From Coemansia sp. RSA 1804 (taxonomy: Eukaryota; Kickxellomycota; Kickxellomycetes; Kickxellales; Kickxellaceae), in the NCBI GenBank assembly GCA_027578815.1, contig JANBTH010000427.1, positions 1 to 17,581 on the forward strand: 17,581 nt of DNA. The letters run 5' to 3'. The translations under genes and the position numbers were made by a program. Of the stretch, positions 1 through 8,349 are shown one piece after another (position 1 is the first letter of the stretch; each line of letters begins with the position of its first letter). The notes under the pieces are model-generated. The model had not been told where the DNA came from. It worked only from the letters and a program-made list of their open reading frames with translations, and ran no database searches.

Positions 1-43
1 GTTCAGAGGAAACTCACCTGCCATGAAACACAAACTGCTGAGC

Positions 44-450
44 TGGAAAAAAGAGTAAAACTGGAGAAACGTCAACATAAAACACATGTTCAAAAAAGGG
101 TAAAAATATGGCAAAGAGTAGCATAAATCTCGGTTCCCCAACCAAAAAGACGGCTATTAAAAACGCGAAATAGAAGCCATTCTAATTGCTGCAATAGCGG
201 AGTGTCCGTTTTGATTTCCCAGTAGACGAATGTGGCTTGTGCACAGTTTCTGTAATCGCCTTGATTCTACTCTGCTTTATTTGGCGCTTTCTGTGAAGGT
301 AACAACGGATCAAGCTGTCTTTCCTTTTTGCTGCGAATTTCCATGTGCCAGATCCTCGGTTTCCTTTTCGCGTTACCGTGTCTTGTGAAACTAGCAGCTC
401 CACATCAACAATTTATGTGTGCACACAATGATCTATTATTTGCACAGAAA
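44..450 (+). repeat. Degenerate dispersed repeat, family 1 copy A
   Basis: This segment aligns in direct orientation with 8350-8632. Shared blocks include an A-rich start around AGAGTAAAACTGGA, GAATGTGGCTTGTGCAC, TTTTGCTGCGAATTTCC, GTGCCAGATCCTCGGTT and AATGATCTATTATTTGCACA. Copy A has roughly 100 extra bases between the first two blocks. The similarity is clear but diverged and contains no long open frame, so this reads as an old non-autonomous element or segmental duplicate. Confidence 0.75.
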
Positions 451-599
451 AACGCTAGGCAAGCGCTTCTCTCTGGTCATCCTCCCTAATTCTATTCCCT
501 TTTTCAAGTGCCCGAGACAGCAAAACATGCTCCACAACACGCTTCCGAAGAGCATGGAATGGGGACAGACGGCACATAAAAATGCGAAAATGGAAAGAG

Positions 600-785
600 T
601 GGCTCGTTTTCCTTGGTAAGAAAGCAGCGGCATTTGGGCTGCGTAGGTTTGTGTTTGTCTTGATTTCCTGTCCAAGGCATGAATCAGCAGCCAAAAGGCC
701 GGCCCTTGCTTTATTTCTAGACACACTGCACCGTGTAAGAAGAAAAGATGGTGTTGGTGGGCATATGTTCTGTGATTCTATTTGT
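600..785 (+). repeat. Degenerate dispersed repeat, family 2 copy A
   Basis: It aligns in direct orientation with 2060-2265. The best block is 680-720 against 2162-2203, where ATCAGC, GCCAA, TGCTTTA and TTCTA recur in the same order and spacing. Flanking blocks resembling CTTTTCC...AAGAAA and TTGGTGGGCAT also recur. Identity looks near 60 percent by eye. A weaker partial match lies at about 515-545. Confidence 0.5.
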
Positions 786-1424
786 TTTATGCTGTTGAGT
801 TGATCTACGTGCAAACTGGCAGTTTGAAAAAACTCACCCGTACAAAAAAAGCCGTTCACAACATCACGCCCATGCGGCATACAGCTAACCCACCCCCAGC
901 GTCTATTATGTTTATCTTGAAAACGCATGCAACATGCCTTAAACAGTCAAAGCCCACGGCTTACAACCAACTGTCACCGGTCAGTGACTCTACACTCAAT
1001 CGTTTGGTCTCTGTTTATTTACGCTAATGATATAGAGAAAGAAAGGTGAGCGGTTTCTAATAATAAGCTCACTTTGCACGCTATAACCGTCGTTTGTCGC
1101 TGCTAAGCAGCTTGACAGCGTGTGCTTTTCAAAGACCGGTGTCCGGCTCTGTCTTGCTATGTGACGGTGAAAAAACAAAGCTCTGCGTTTGAGCGGCTGT
1201 GATGCCGTTGCGATTAGGGTGATCTTGGCAACGGCTGCCGCTACAGATAGAACCGGCTTCTTGTCAGTACATAAAAATAAACACATATCAACTTGTCTGG
1301 AAGAGTATATCACAGTGTTTCTATGTTTAACCGCGCTTGTGCGATGTGTGTAGATAGCACACTCCCCGGTGCAAAAGCACCACCAGCCCGCTTGCCTGCC
1401 GCTTTTCCGTGGAAAAGTAGCATG

Positions 1425-1572
1425 CTTTTCTCGTTTTTCTCGTTTTTTCTCATCTTTTCTCTCACTTTCAAGCACCCCGGCTTATGAGTGAACCACCTCT
1501 GGTTCGCTCTGCCAAAGAGTATGAAAAAGAAAAAAGAAAGAAAAAGAAAAGGAGAAAAGAAAGAGAAACAGG
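1425..1572. repeat. Polypyrimidine tract followed by polypurine tract
   Basis: Positions about 1425-1472 on + are almost pure C/T (repeats of TTTTCTCG-type units), and about 1515-1567 are almost pure A/G (repeats of GAAAAAGAAA-type units). They are separated by about 45 bases that include the direct repeat GTGAACCACCTCTGGTTCGC. The two tracts could pair into an imperfect hairpin on either strand, or form triplex structures. Confidence 0.6.
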
Positions 1573-1623
1573 CGCCACACATTAGCGCTGGCGAGCTAGA
1601 GGCAGGATTAAAGTAAACAAAAA

Positions 1624-1640
1624 ATTGGCCGCCAGCCAAT
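1624..1640. repeat. Perfect 6-bp hairpin containing an inverted CCAAT pair
   Basis: The bases ATTGGC and GCCAAT flank a 5-base loop (CGCCA). This places one CCAAT box on each strand. No convincing gene start lies close by, so a promoter role is only a possibility. Confidence 0.5.
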
Positions 1641-1778
1641 GAAAACGTGTTATGCATGGTATTCGAGCTTGTTATATTGGCTTGATTGTTCATAAGGAGG
1701 CATTTATATTACCCCCCCCACACCCAGAACACATTCTGAACATATGCACTGCGAATTTCAACGTAGCATATACTGATG

Positions 1779-1794
1779 CTGCCGCTGGCGGCAG
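1779..1794. repeat. GC-rich perfect inverted repeat (7-bp arms)
   Basis: The arms CTGCCGC and GCGGCAG are separated by TG, in an otherwise AT-rich neighbourhood, and are followed by a short GGT triplet run (about 1793-1806). No function is assigned. Confidence 0.5.
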
Positions 1795-2059
1795 TGGTGG
1801 TGGTGGTGCGGATATTCAAAGAAAAATAGGCGCTTCAGTTGGCTGTCGCTGCTATTATGTGCGTGTGGAGGGTCTGCCTTTTCTTTCTCAGACGGATGCT
1901 GGGCAGGCGCTTTCCACTGGCCATTCCGCCAGAGTGTCTGCCGTCCTCTCCATGTGCCGGATAAAGTAGCCGAGAATCCACGGCATGCCTTCTAAGAGTG
2001 AAAAATAGAGGATTGCCGATGGAGGAGAGGAAACGGGGTATGGTGGGTGTGGCTTTTTC

Positions 2060-2265
2060 GGCTCTTTGAATGCAAGCGCTTTTCCACTTTGGAAGAAAAA
2101 CAAACACCACTTGGGTCGTATGAGAGCGGGTTATTCTCTCGGCTTCCCAGCTTAAAGCACAGATCAGCGGCCAACAAGCCAGAACATGCTTTACATTCTA
2201 CGCACGCCAACCTGTGCAAAAGAAGGGCTTTCTTTTGGTAGGCATGTTGCCCATGTGTTTATTTT
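2060..2265 (+). repeat. Degenerate dispersed repeat, family 2 copy B
   Basis: This is the direct-orientation partner of 600-785 (see that entry). Shared order of short blocks, not long identity, supports it. The copy has no coding potential that I recognise. Confidence 0.5.
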
Positions 2266-2744
2266 TCCTTGCTGTTCTGGGCGATCCGCAAGAAGGAGGC
2301 CGAGTGGTTTTGCCTGCAAAAAAACACCCCATTCCTCTGTGATAAACCCCTTGGAGCACAGCATTTCCCCACCCTCTACAACAACGCATTGTTCATATCT
2401 AAAAAAAGCAGTCCCCGGCACACAACTAGTTGTTTCATGTCTGCCGAATACCATCTAGCCAATTACCGTGTTTGTTTTCACCCCACGATGAAGCAAAAAA
2501 GTGTGGAAATGAGCCGAGCTCTTTGTTCTACTCTGCGCGACAAGCTCCTGTTGCTGAAGCACCAGACTCGCCATGCCAAAGGATCTTTTGGCAACAGGGT
2601 CTTCTGAAATATATTCCTCAAGACAGGGTTTCAAGCACCGCCCACTTTTTGGTACCCTTTTTTTCTTTTCTGTTCACCAATACTCCAATTTTCTCCAGCT
2701 TTTTAACTTTATATTAATATTGTTAAACCCGCTTACTTTTTAAA

Positions 2745-3539
2745 ATGGCATTTAGAAAATTTATTAAAGCATTTGTCAAGCGCGTGTTCAGACGCGATAG
2801 ACTATGCGTTAGAGACACAAACACTAGCGCTAACACCAACACCAACTTTAACATCAGCACCAGCACAAACTGCAACGCCAACGCCAACGCCAACGCCGGC
2901 GCTGACACCGGCGCTGATACCAGTGCTAACACCAGCGCTAACATTGCCGAAAATGCTGGTAACACAAGATCCACCGCTATCTTCAACGCAGCCGGCAATA
3001 ACTACGCCAAAGCCAACAAAATTGTTACCAGCACCGATAGCAGCACAGAAAGCAGCACCGAAAGCATTACCGAAAGCAGCACCAATAGCAGCATCAGCAG
3101 CGCCGGCAACAACGACGGCAACAGCAACGGCGACAATGACAACAGAGACAACAACAACAAGGACGCTGACAACGATAGCAGCAGCGCTTGCACCAGCGGA
3201 GACAGCACCAGCACCTACGTGAACTTTGAGTCCCTGTGCTACATTTTTGAACCTGTGGAAAAAATGCCGGCCACCCAAAGCCTTTCTATGGCCATATCGT
3301 CTATTGCCGCGCCGCTGTCTGGAACCGTGGATGCAACCAAAAAGCACTGCTGCGCCAAAGTCGCGCACCAACTTCTTCGCTTGCAAGGCCGTGTGTTTTT
3401 GCCAAAGACAACGACATCAGTATGTTTTTCTGTGGCCGCCGCCGCCTGCTTCCATCTCCAAGCCTGCCGGTGGAATCAAAGGTGCCAGCCGTGCGCACCT
3501 CACATACAGCATACTGCAAGCCTGAGGGTTCTTCTGTAA
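2745..3539 (+). CDS. Low-complexity Asn/Thr/Ser/Ala-rich hypothetical protein
   Basis: I do not recognise this gene. The frame starts at an ATG in a good context (AAAATGGC) and runs 264 codons without a stop. Residues 1-24 are strongly basic and amphipathic (starting MAFRKFIKAFVKRVFRR), unlike a secretion signal. Residues about 25-160 are low complexity, built from GCN-AAC and related hexamers (NANANANA, STESSTES). The last about 90 residues are cysteine-containing and unfamiliar. The same stretch is also open in a second + frame (about 2773-3222) that reads as a Thr/Pro/Ala mucin-like tract, and in - frames, because the hexamer repeat lacks stops in most registers. Which frame is used, if any, is therefore uncertain. 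A third + frame over 3254-3604 resembles a chitin-binding cysteine module and ends at a TGA at 3602, so a frameshifted pseudogene is an alternative. Confidence 0.35.
   Translation: MAFRKFIKAFVKRVFRRDRLCVRDTNTSANTNTNFNISTSTNCNANANANAGADTGADTSANTSANIAENAGNTRSTAIFNAAGNNYAKANKIVTSTDSSTESSTESITESSTNSSISSAGNNDGNSNGDNDNRDNNNKDADNDSSSACTSGDSTSTYVNFESLCYIFEPVEKMPATQSLSMAISSIAAPLSGTVDATKKHCCAKVAHQLLRLQGRVFLPKTTTSVCFSVAAAACFHLQACRWNQRCQPCAPHIQHTASLRVLL
2820..3210. repeat. Hexanucleotide/trinucleotide-type low-complexity repeat
   Basis: The tract consists of diverged units such as AACGCC, AACACC, GCTGAC and AGCACC, with nearly perfect tandem stretches at about 2874-2896 and looser ones to 3210. The units keep a purine-start periodicity that suppresses stop codons in several frames on both strands. 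Confidence 0.75.
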
Positions 3540-3604
3540 TGACAGCCAGAACTAGAGATGCATATGCTTTTTACTTTAAGGTGCTTGCTGCAATTGAGCA
3601 GTGA

Positions 3605-4317
3605 TGCTGCTCTGTATATTTTCATAGTTCTTTCTTGTGTATTTTTGATTTATAAATTGCTATTAAGTTACATTACGGCTCCTGTTTATAAAAAATTTAG
3701 ATAACACTGATTAGTTATTACAAAGAAGCAGATTGTATGCTGCATTGTGCTATTAATCCCGCGTAGTTTATTATATTGCACAATGTAAGCACTACGCTAA
3801 ACATGGCCTTGCGCTCCACGCATCCTGTTTCCTGATGCTTTCTACAACCTATATAACATTTCTTACTTTAATGGCTTACACGCGTAAACATAAAGCTAGG
3901 TTTTTGAAACGTGGTTGGTTCTATTCATTTCAGCAGATAAACATTGTATAAACCAGGAATGAAAAAATACATTTTTATATGTGTTTACTGTGGCTGACAT
4001 GTTTTTTTTTGTTTTTTAGCTGGTTTTCAACCATGCAAAGGCATACGGCGCTTGTTTAGCTAACTGTTGATAATACATTCTAAAGCTTATTTGTGATGCT
4101 ACGAGAGAGGGTAATAAACGCATAACTGTTTTGGGCACTGAGTCTACCTTGGGTCTACTTAAAGTATGACTTATTTTAGAGCTATTAACAATTATTCCTT
4201 TTATATTAAACAACCTGGAGCGCTGTTTTTATTCTAATCATAAGCTTTAAGGCTCTGCAACTGTTTAAGTATTCCCGGTTAAAGTATCAGGTTTTAATAC
4301 TGATTTTCTTTACAAAA
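3605..4317. other. AT-rich intergenic region without a convincing gene
   Basis: The stretch is AT-rich with scattered stops on both strands. A 65-codon open frame on - (4016-4213) has a protein-like composition but no recognisable motif and no support beyond its length. A T-rich run at about 4002-4018 could be a polypyrimidine or terminator-like element. I see no RNA gene. Confidence 0.5.
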
Positions 4318-4566
4318 ATGCAAAGCTATGTCTTGACAATAGCCACATATAGCCCAAACCCTTTCTCTAGCGGCGCAGGTAAATCGCTGAGCTTATCTCC
4401 GTGTTTAGCCAACCGAATCCGTTGGCTTAAGCAAGTGCTAACCTGTATTTACTTGAACCGCTATCTTTTGCCTGCTGAAATGGATACCGAGACCAGCGAC
4501 ATCAACGAGTTATTGAGAGCATTGTTTGACACAACCAAGCCAGATATAGAAAGAACAGATCTCTAA
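4318..4566 (+). CDS. Unassigned small open frame (82 codons)
   Basis: This frame begins at an ATG preceded by ACAAAA and ends at a TAA at 4564-4566. The register stays open upstream to about 4209 (118 codons in all), so it could be an internal or terminal exon. The C-terminal half has a coding-like composition (for example AEMDTETSDINELLRALFD) and differs from the surrounding AT-rich noise. No domain, signal peptide or clear membrane helix downstream of the ATG is recognised. It lies about 600 bases upstream of the ISY1 pseudogene on the same strand, so it may itself be a relic of a dead gene. Confidence that it is expressed is low. Confidence 0.25.
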   Translation: MQSYVLTIATYSPNPFSSGAGKSLSLSPCLANRIRWLKQVLTCIYLNRYLLPAEMDTETSDINELLRALFDTTKPDIERTDL

Positions 4567-4569
4567 TCT

Positions 4570-5157
4570 GATTGATCATCGGATTTCCTAGTCTCGTTAT
4601 TATTATCTGAATTAAGTTGGCGTTATCTTAATCGATTAATATACAGCATGTAGTTTTGTCCATCTACCAAAGCTCGGGTATCCTTTTCATCCATTGCTAC
4701 ATGGTTAGATAGGCAAGACCATTATAGTTATTATAATAAATAACTATATCCTGAGCTTTTTACTTGTCGGTTGGTCATTTAATATAGCAAGAGACTTGTG
4801 CGATACTTTATGGATCCACGCATCTTTTTTCTTTTATATACACCCGTTCAAAACACCAAACCACTTTTAATGCAAAAGCATTCTTTTCTATTCTTTTCCT
4901 TCTTCTCTCTTTTATTTGATAACAGCCATGGCTGCCCTACCAAACGGCGTGAATAAAGGACGACGTCTAAACGCATACATTCTATTATAATGCTTCTTTG
5001 TATTGATTCACATGCGTCATTATCTCCTCTGCTTTGCGTATATGCTTTAGAACGTAATTGAATACTCAACATTAAAACAAAACACCACAGAAGTTCTGCA
5101 AAAAGAATTATACCAAAGCCTTCCACTCATGAATATATTGCAAATACCCCAACATAG
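4570..5157. other. AT-rich spacer with possible minor relics
   Basis: No supported gene. On the - strand, about 4565-4715 reads as a protein-like stretch (containing MDEKDTRALVDGQNYM) interrupted by one TAA, and a TATATAAAAG-like box lies at about 4835-4844 in the same orientation. A 92-codon - frame at 4848-5126 is unfamiliar and its end is lysine/glutamate-rich. These could be fragments of a degraded gene, but nothing identifies them. Confidence 0.35.
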
Positions 5158-5722
5158 GCTTGTAATAGGGAGGAAGCGCAGTCCATGCTATATTGCTTTT
5201 GCAAAGTTCAATTTCTCGAGCCTGGATTACAAACTCCAATAGAGAAGCAACGGCATTTCGCATTATTTGTTGACACATTGGACATTGCCCAGTAATGGTG
5301 ACGCAATGTGATCCGCAATGCCAACAATAAGATTAACCGGCTTTTGCGTGCAAAGGCGCATTGGGAGAACATGGTTGTTGAGCTAGGCGGGCCTAATTAT
5401 AATAAAATAGACCCCGGATGCTTAATTGCCAAAGGAGAGAGGCCCCCACAAACAGATAATATAAGTGTTTTAGTCGTGTAAATGACTTGCCATGAGTATG
5501 CGAGTCGATTAAAAATCTACAGCTCAACAATAAAAGGCAACAAATAAAGAACAGTTACTTCGCATTTACGCTGCGTATCTTGGGTACAGCGACAAGGGAA
5601 ATCACAACGAGCTGCTGGAGTATAAACGCAGCGCCATTAAAAAACAAACACAGAAGCTGCGTAGTGCTCACAATATCATGCGTGAAAACAGCAATAGAAG
5701 AGTCGCTGACACTGAACTCTAG
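5158..5722 (+). pseudogene. ISY1: ISY1 splicing-factor pseudogene
   Basis: Intact ISY1 is an NTC-associated spliceosomal protein that acts at the first catalytic step. Here its conserved segments occur in order on +. They are an N-terminal EEAQSMLY (5170-5193), a TLDIAQ block (about 5275-5292), HWENMVVELGGPNY (about 5359-5400), YKCFSRVNDLP (5460-5492, the family's YRYFGRAKDLP) and AAYLGYSDKGNHNELLEY (about 5570-5623, the family's DA-YYGYRDE region). The gene is broken. The expected ATG is replaced by an in-frame TAG (5155-5157). Stops lie at 5293-5295 (TAA), 5299-5301 (TGA), 5457-5459 (TAA, at the Gly of GYRYF) and 5493-5495 (TGA, at the Gly of LPGV). The reading frame changes twice, between about 5400 and 5455 and between about 5510 and 5555. 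About 20 codons of the ISRK/IRDLND region are deleted. The segments are contiguous with no intron needed, so this is either a dead intron-poor gene or a retrocopy. The frame ends at a TAG (5720-5722). Confidence 0.85.
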
Positions 5723-6701
5723 CAATGAGACAACATTATATTTTCTCCCTGTTAGAATTATAGAGCTTTATTTCTTATGTTTCAAAAAAAAGAGAATGCC
5801 AAGAAAAAACTCATGTACGCATCTCCATGAGATAACAGTGACAGACCACTCTACAATTGGCTGTAGGTCAATTGGATAGCGCCATACAGCAGCGGTAACT
5901 GCGGTTGATTTAGTTAAGTTTTTGAAACAATATCAATAATTACATATTACTTTGTCATTTATTTTGCCGGCATTAACATGATAAACGTTAGTTTAAAGCT
6001 ATCACAGAACTTTGACCACCTGCCTATTAAACACTACCAACAGTTGTACTCTGTTACCCAAGACGCTTAAAACAATCTGGTAATGTTCCATTCTTACAAA
6101 AATTGTACAGATAAACTATAAAAAAAGTGAGATATGTCGGCTGTGCTTGTAACAGCCAAAATGTTTATACCATTGCACTCTTTAAACCATGTGCGGTCCA
6201 CAAGTATCTAAAGCCCAATAGATTGTGTTCCAATATGTATTAAGTTAGTTACTATTAGCATTTTCAAAAAAACTCAATATACTAATTAAGCTAATACAAC
6301 CATGCAAAAACAATTCAAAGAATAAAGCAAAAGCTAACCGCGCTGCAAATGCGCTGTAATGGTGACGTATAAGATGTTAGCATTTGATCAAAATATTAAC
6401 ATATGGTTAAAGTGTTAACATCGTATACCCATCAGTAATACCATTAGTATTAAGATTCAATCCAAATATTGGTAATCTTTTGCAAGAAAATTGCAAACTG
6501 CTATAAAACGTGTCAACATTTCATGGTTGCAATATGAGTTTTCTCTGGTGACGTTTATTTATTATTTATTAATAATAACGAATTATCCGGAAATCCTGCG
6601 TTCACAATACGTGCACTAAAGTTGGCCCCACTTTAATGCTGATGTAAAGTAGGTTACGTATTGCACAGAGCATAGTACTTTTGCTGTGCTAAAGCTGATA
6701 A
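5723..6701. other. AT-rich intergenic region, no gene seen
   Basis: I find no supported coding frame. The track holds two TGACGT (CRE/ATF-type) hexamers, at about 6363 and 6549, each preceded by GG or GGT. They lie beyond the 3' end of the coiled-coil gene, so no target is evident. A tRNA-like A-box string at about 5866-5882 was examined and rejected. Confidence 0.5.
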
Positions 6702-7901
6702 TCATAATGTTAGAAATGTATATGTGCCATGGCTCTCGGTGCTAATTTTTATGACCTTTGCAGCCTTTGCAGCCACAGAGATTGCAGCTGTTGCAGCTTT
6801 GGGTGCCACCTCCACTGTCACCGTTTCCATTCCTAGACAGGCCGGTGTGTCCCCAGTGTAGTATCTGAAAAACACCAGTTGCGGTGCTGGCTGCGGAGTC
6901 GGAGGAGCAGCCAACACCTTCGACCGCAGCAATTCAGGGCTGCCCAAGCCAGAATCAAAGGGGTTCTTGAAGTCGCCGCTATGGGTTGGCATGGCTGGAC
7001 CGGTGCTCTCGCTGCCGAGCTTGCTTTGCCGGCATATCTGGTTGTAAGCTGGCTTTGTTATGGTCGGTGCAACAGTTGCCTCATGCACACCAGAGCGCAG
7101 CGTGTCTTGGTTGACTCGATCAAGCCGGCCGTGTGTATGCTCCAGCTTTTTGGCGAGCATGTAAACCTGCCTCTCTAGCACCGTCATCCGCTGCCGGGAA
7201 TTGTCACAATCGAACCTCAGCCCCGCTATCTCTATGCTCCGAGGATCCCCGTCTTCTATGCCATTATCGCTCTCGAGGTCGGCGGAGCTGGCAGGCGTAG
7301 GCGTAGGATAGGCGAGCGCACGGATCTCGTTGTAAGCGTTGTCAAGCTGGCAAGTCAGCGACTCGCACTTGTCTTTGAGGCCCTCATTTTCCTCAAGCAG
7401 CTTGGGCATCTTTTGTTTGCGCAGCAACATCAGATCAGCCTCTAGCACTGAGCGCTTGAGTTGGGACTGCTCTAGGTCGTTTTCGAGCCGGCTATTGTCT
7501 TCTTTGAGACATTCGACTTCCTCGCGAAGAGACAAGATTCTGCAGTTTGCGCGATGCTTGGCTGCGCGTTCCTGCTCAAGCTCAGCGAGTAGCTGTTGAA
7601 CGTATTTAGGGGTTATCTCATTGATGAGCTTAGAGCCCCAAGCCTGCCAATGCTGCTGCTCTTGTGACGAGTGATGGTCTGCCGATGCAGACACATCCAA
7701 GATAGCAGGAAATTTGGCGCATGTCGACTCAGCGCCAGCGCTGTGGATCAGATTGTTGCCATCTGTGTCGGTTAGAAAACTAGGCGTGTCGTAGAATGCG
7801 TGCATGAAGCGCCGCGTGAGAAAAGCTGCAGATGCAGTCTTGGTTCCAGGAAGTGCACTCTGGTTTGGCTTGCAGGTGTGTGCAGAACGAGCAACGACCA
7901 T
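6702..7901 (-). CDS. Unassigned coiled-coil protein
   Basis: I do not recognise the family. The start chosen is the ATG at 7901 (MVVARSAH...), which has a favourable AACACACAAAATGG context and gives 399 residues. The frame also stays open to an upstream ATG at 8003 (433 residues), but that would put the start beside the AT-rich promoter-like box. Residues about 100-196 form a strong coiled coil with regular leucines (LREEVECLKEDNSRLENDLE), and a second, shorter coiled segment lies at about 226-263. Between them is a short PTPTPASS plus acidic linker. The C-terminal third is Pro/Ser-rich, followed by an Ala/Val/Thr-rich end (about 345-399). There is no signal peptide or membrane helix. The architecture suggests a scaffolding or cytoskeletal role, which is inference only. 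It is the last of four - strand genes in tandem. Confidence 0.75.
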   Translation of the reverse strand: MVVARSAHTCKPNQSALPGTKTASAAFLTRRFMHAFYDTPSFLTDTDGNNLIHSAGAESTCAKFPAILDVSASADHHSSQEQQHWQAWGSKLINEITPKYVQQLLAELEQERAAKHRANCRILSLREEVECLKEDNSRLENDLEQSQLKRSVLEADLMLLRKQKMPKLLEENEGLKDKCESLTCQLDNAYNEIRALAYPTPTPASSADLESDNGIEDGDPRSIEIAGLRFDCDNSRQRMTVLERQVYMLAKKLEHTHGRLDRVNQDTLRSGVHEATVAPTITKPAYNQICRQSKLGSESTGPAMPTHSGDFKNPFDSGLGSPELLRSKVLAAPPTPQPAPQLVFFRYYTGDTPACLGMETVTVEVAPKAATAAISVAAKAAKVIKISTESHGTYTFLTL

Positions 7902-8010
7902 TTTGTGTGTTAAATGTAATAAATTTACAATGAAATGTGCGTGGGAATAACACGGGTGGAGGAGGTAATTGTTGTGGGGAGGGGCCACCTTACGTGTAAG
8001 CAATAAAATA

Positions 8011-8023
8011 TATTATAAATTTA
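8011..8023 (-). promoter_or_regulatory. Possible TATA-like promoter element for the coiled-coil gene
   Basis: On the - strand this reads TAAATTTATAATA, about 110 bases upstream of the ATG at 7901. Position and composition fit a fungal core promoter, but AT-rich boxes are common in these spacers. Confidence 0.3.
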
Positions 8024-8134
8024 GTAAGAACCTAAGTAACAAAGAGACATCCCGCTTGTTTGTGCGTCGCCGCCTCGCTTATAAAGAAAACTTTTATTCT
8101 TTATCTCCGTAGTGCGTCTCGTCCTCGGGAGCGG

Positions 8135-8156
8135 CCTGATTCATTACCAAATCAGG
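8135..8156. repeat. Perfect 7-bp stem-loop
   Basis: The arms CCTGATT and AATCAGG enclose an 8-base loop. It lies upstream of the coiled-coil gene. No function is evident, and no T-run follows to suggest a terminator. Confidence 0.45.
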
Positions 8157-8349
8157 CGTATCCGCGATAGATGCTTTTCTGGAGACTAAAAACAAATCAA
8201 CTGCAAGGGTCTTTGAAGAAGGGTTCAGCAAAGGGAAGTAAGAGCTTGTTCAGAAATGTCTCTGGGTTTCAGAAAAGAATGGATTGTAGACGTTTATGTA
8301 AGAAGGAGAGAAGAGAAAAAGCACTGACCATTAGACACGACTCCTTGGT

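Larger units (their letters stand above)
1..2744. other. Gene-poor, repeat-bearing intergenic region
   Basis: No open frame here has a recognisable domain, and the short frames on both strands overlap one another and carry no familiar motif. The stretch contains degenerate direct repeats (listed separately), a polypyrimidine tract followed by a polypurine tract (about 1425-1572), a C-run near 1711 and two short perfect hairpins. Purine/pyrimidine skew and repeat similarity suggest old transposon or other repeat debris rather than genes. I see no transposase, reverse transcriptase or terminal repeat that would name a family. Confidence 0.6.

Noticed and set aside
2802..3386. 194-codon - strand frame over the hexamer repeat (Gly/Val/Ala-rich)
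   Set aside because: It is a by-product of the repeat's lack of stops; there is no conserved segment or plausible context.
5108..5333. A - strand open stretch with CWHCG...CPMC pattern, looking like a zinc-ribbon exon
   Set aside because: It is antisense to the ISY1 pseudogene, whose ordered blocks explain the sequence on +; there is no start codon or splice acceptor at its 5' edge.
5866..5915. tRNA-like string (TAGGTCAATTGGATAGCGC followed by GCGGTTGATT)
   Set aside because: The D-stem does not pair, the B box lacks the TTCGA core, and no acceptor stem can be drawn.
7984..8001. CTTACGTGTAAG as a perfect palindromic operator
   Set aside because: The centre does not pair (CGTG against CACG), so it is only a near-palindrome and could be chance.
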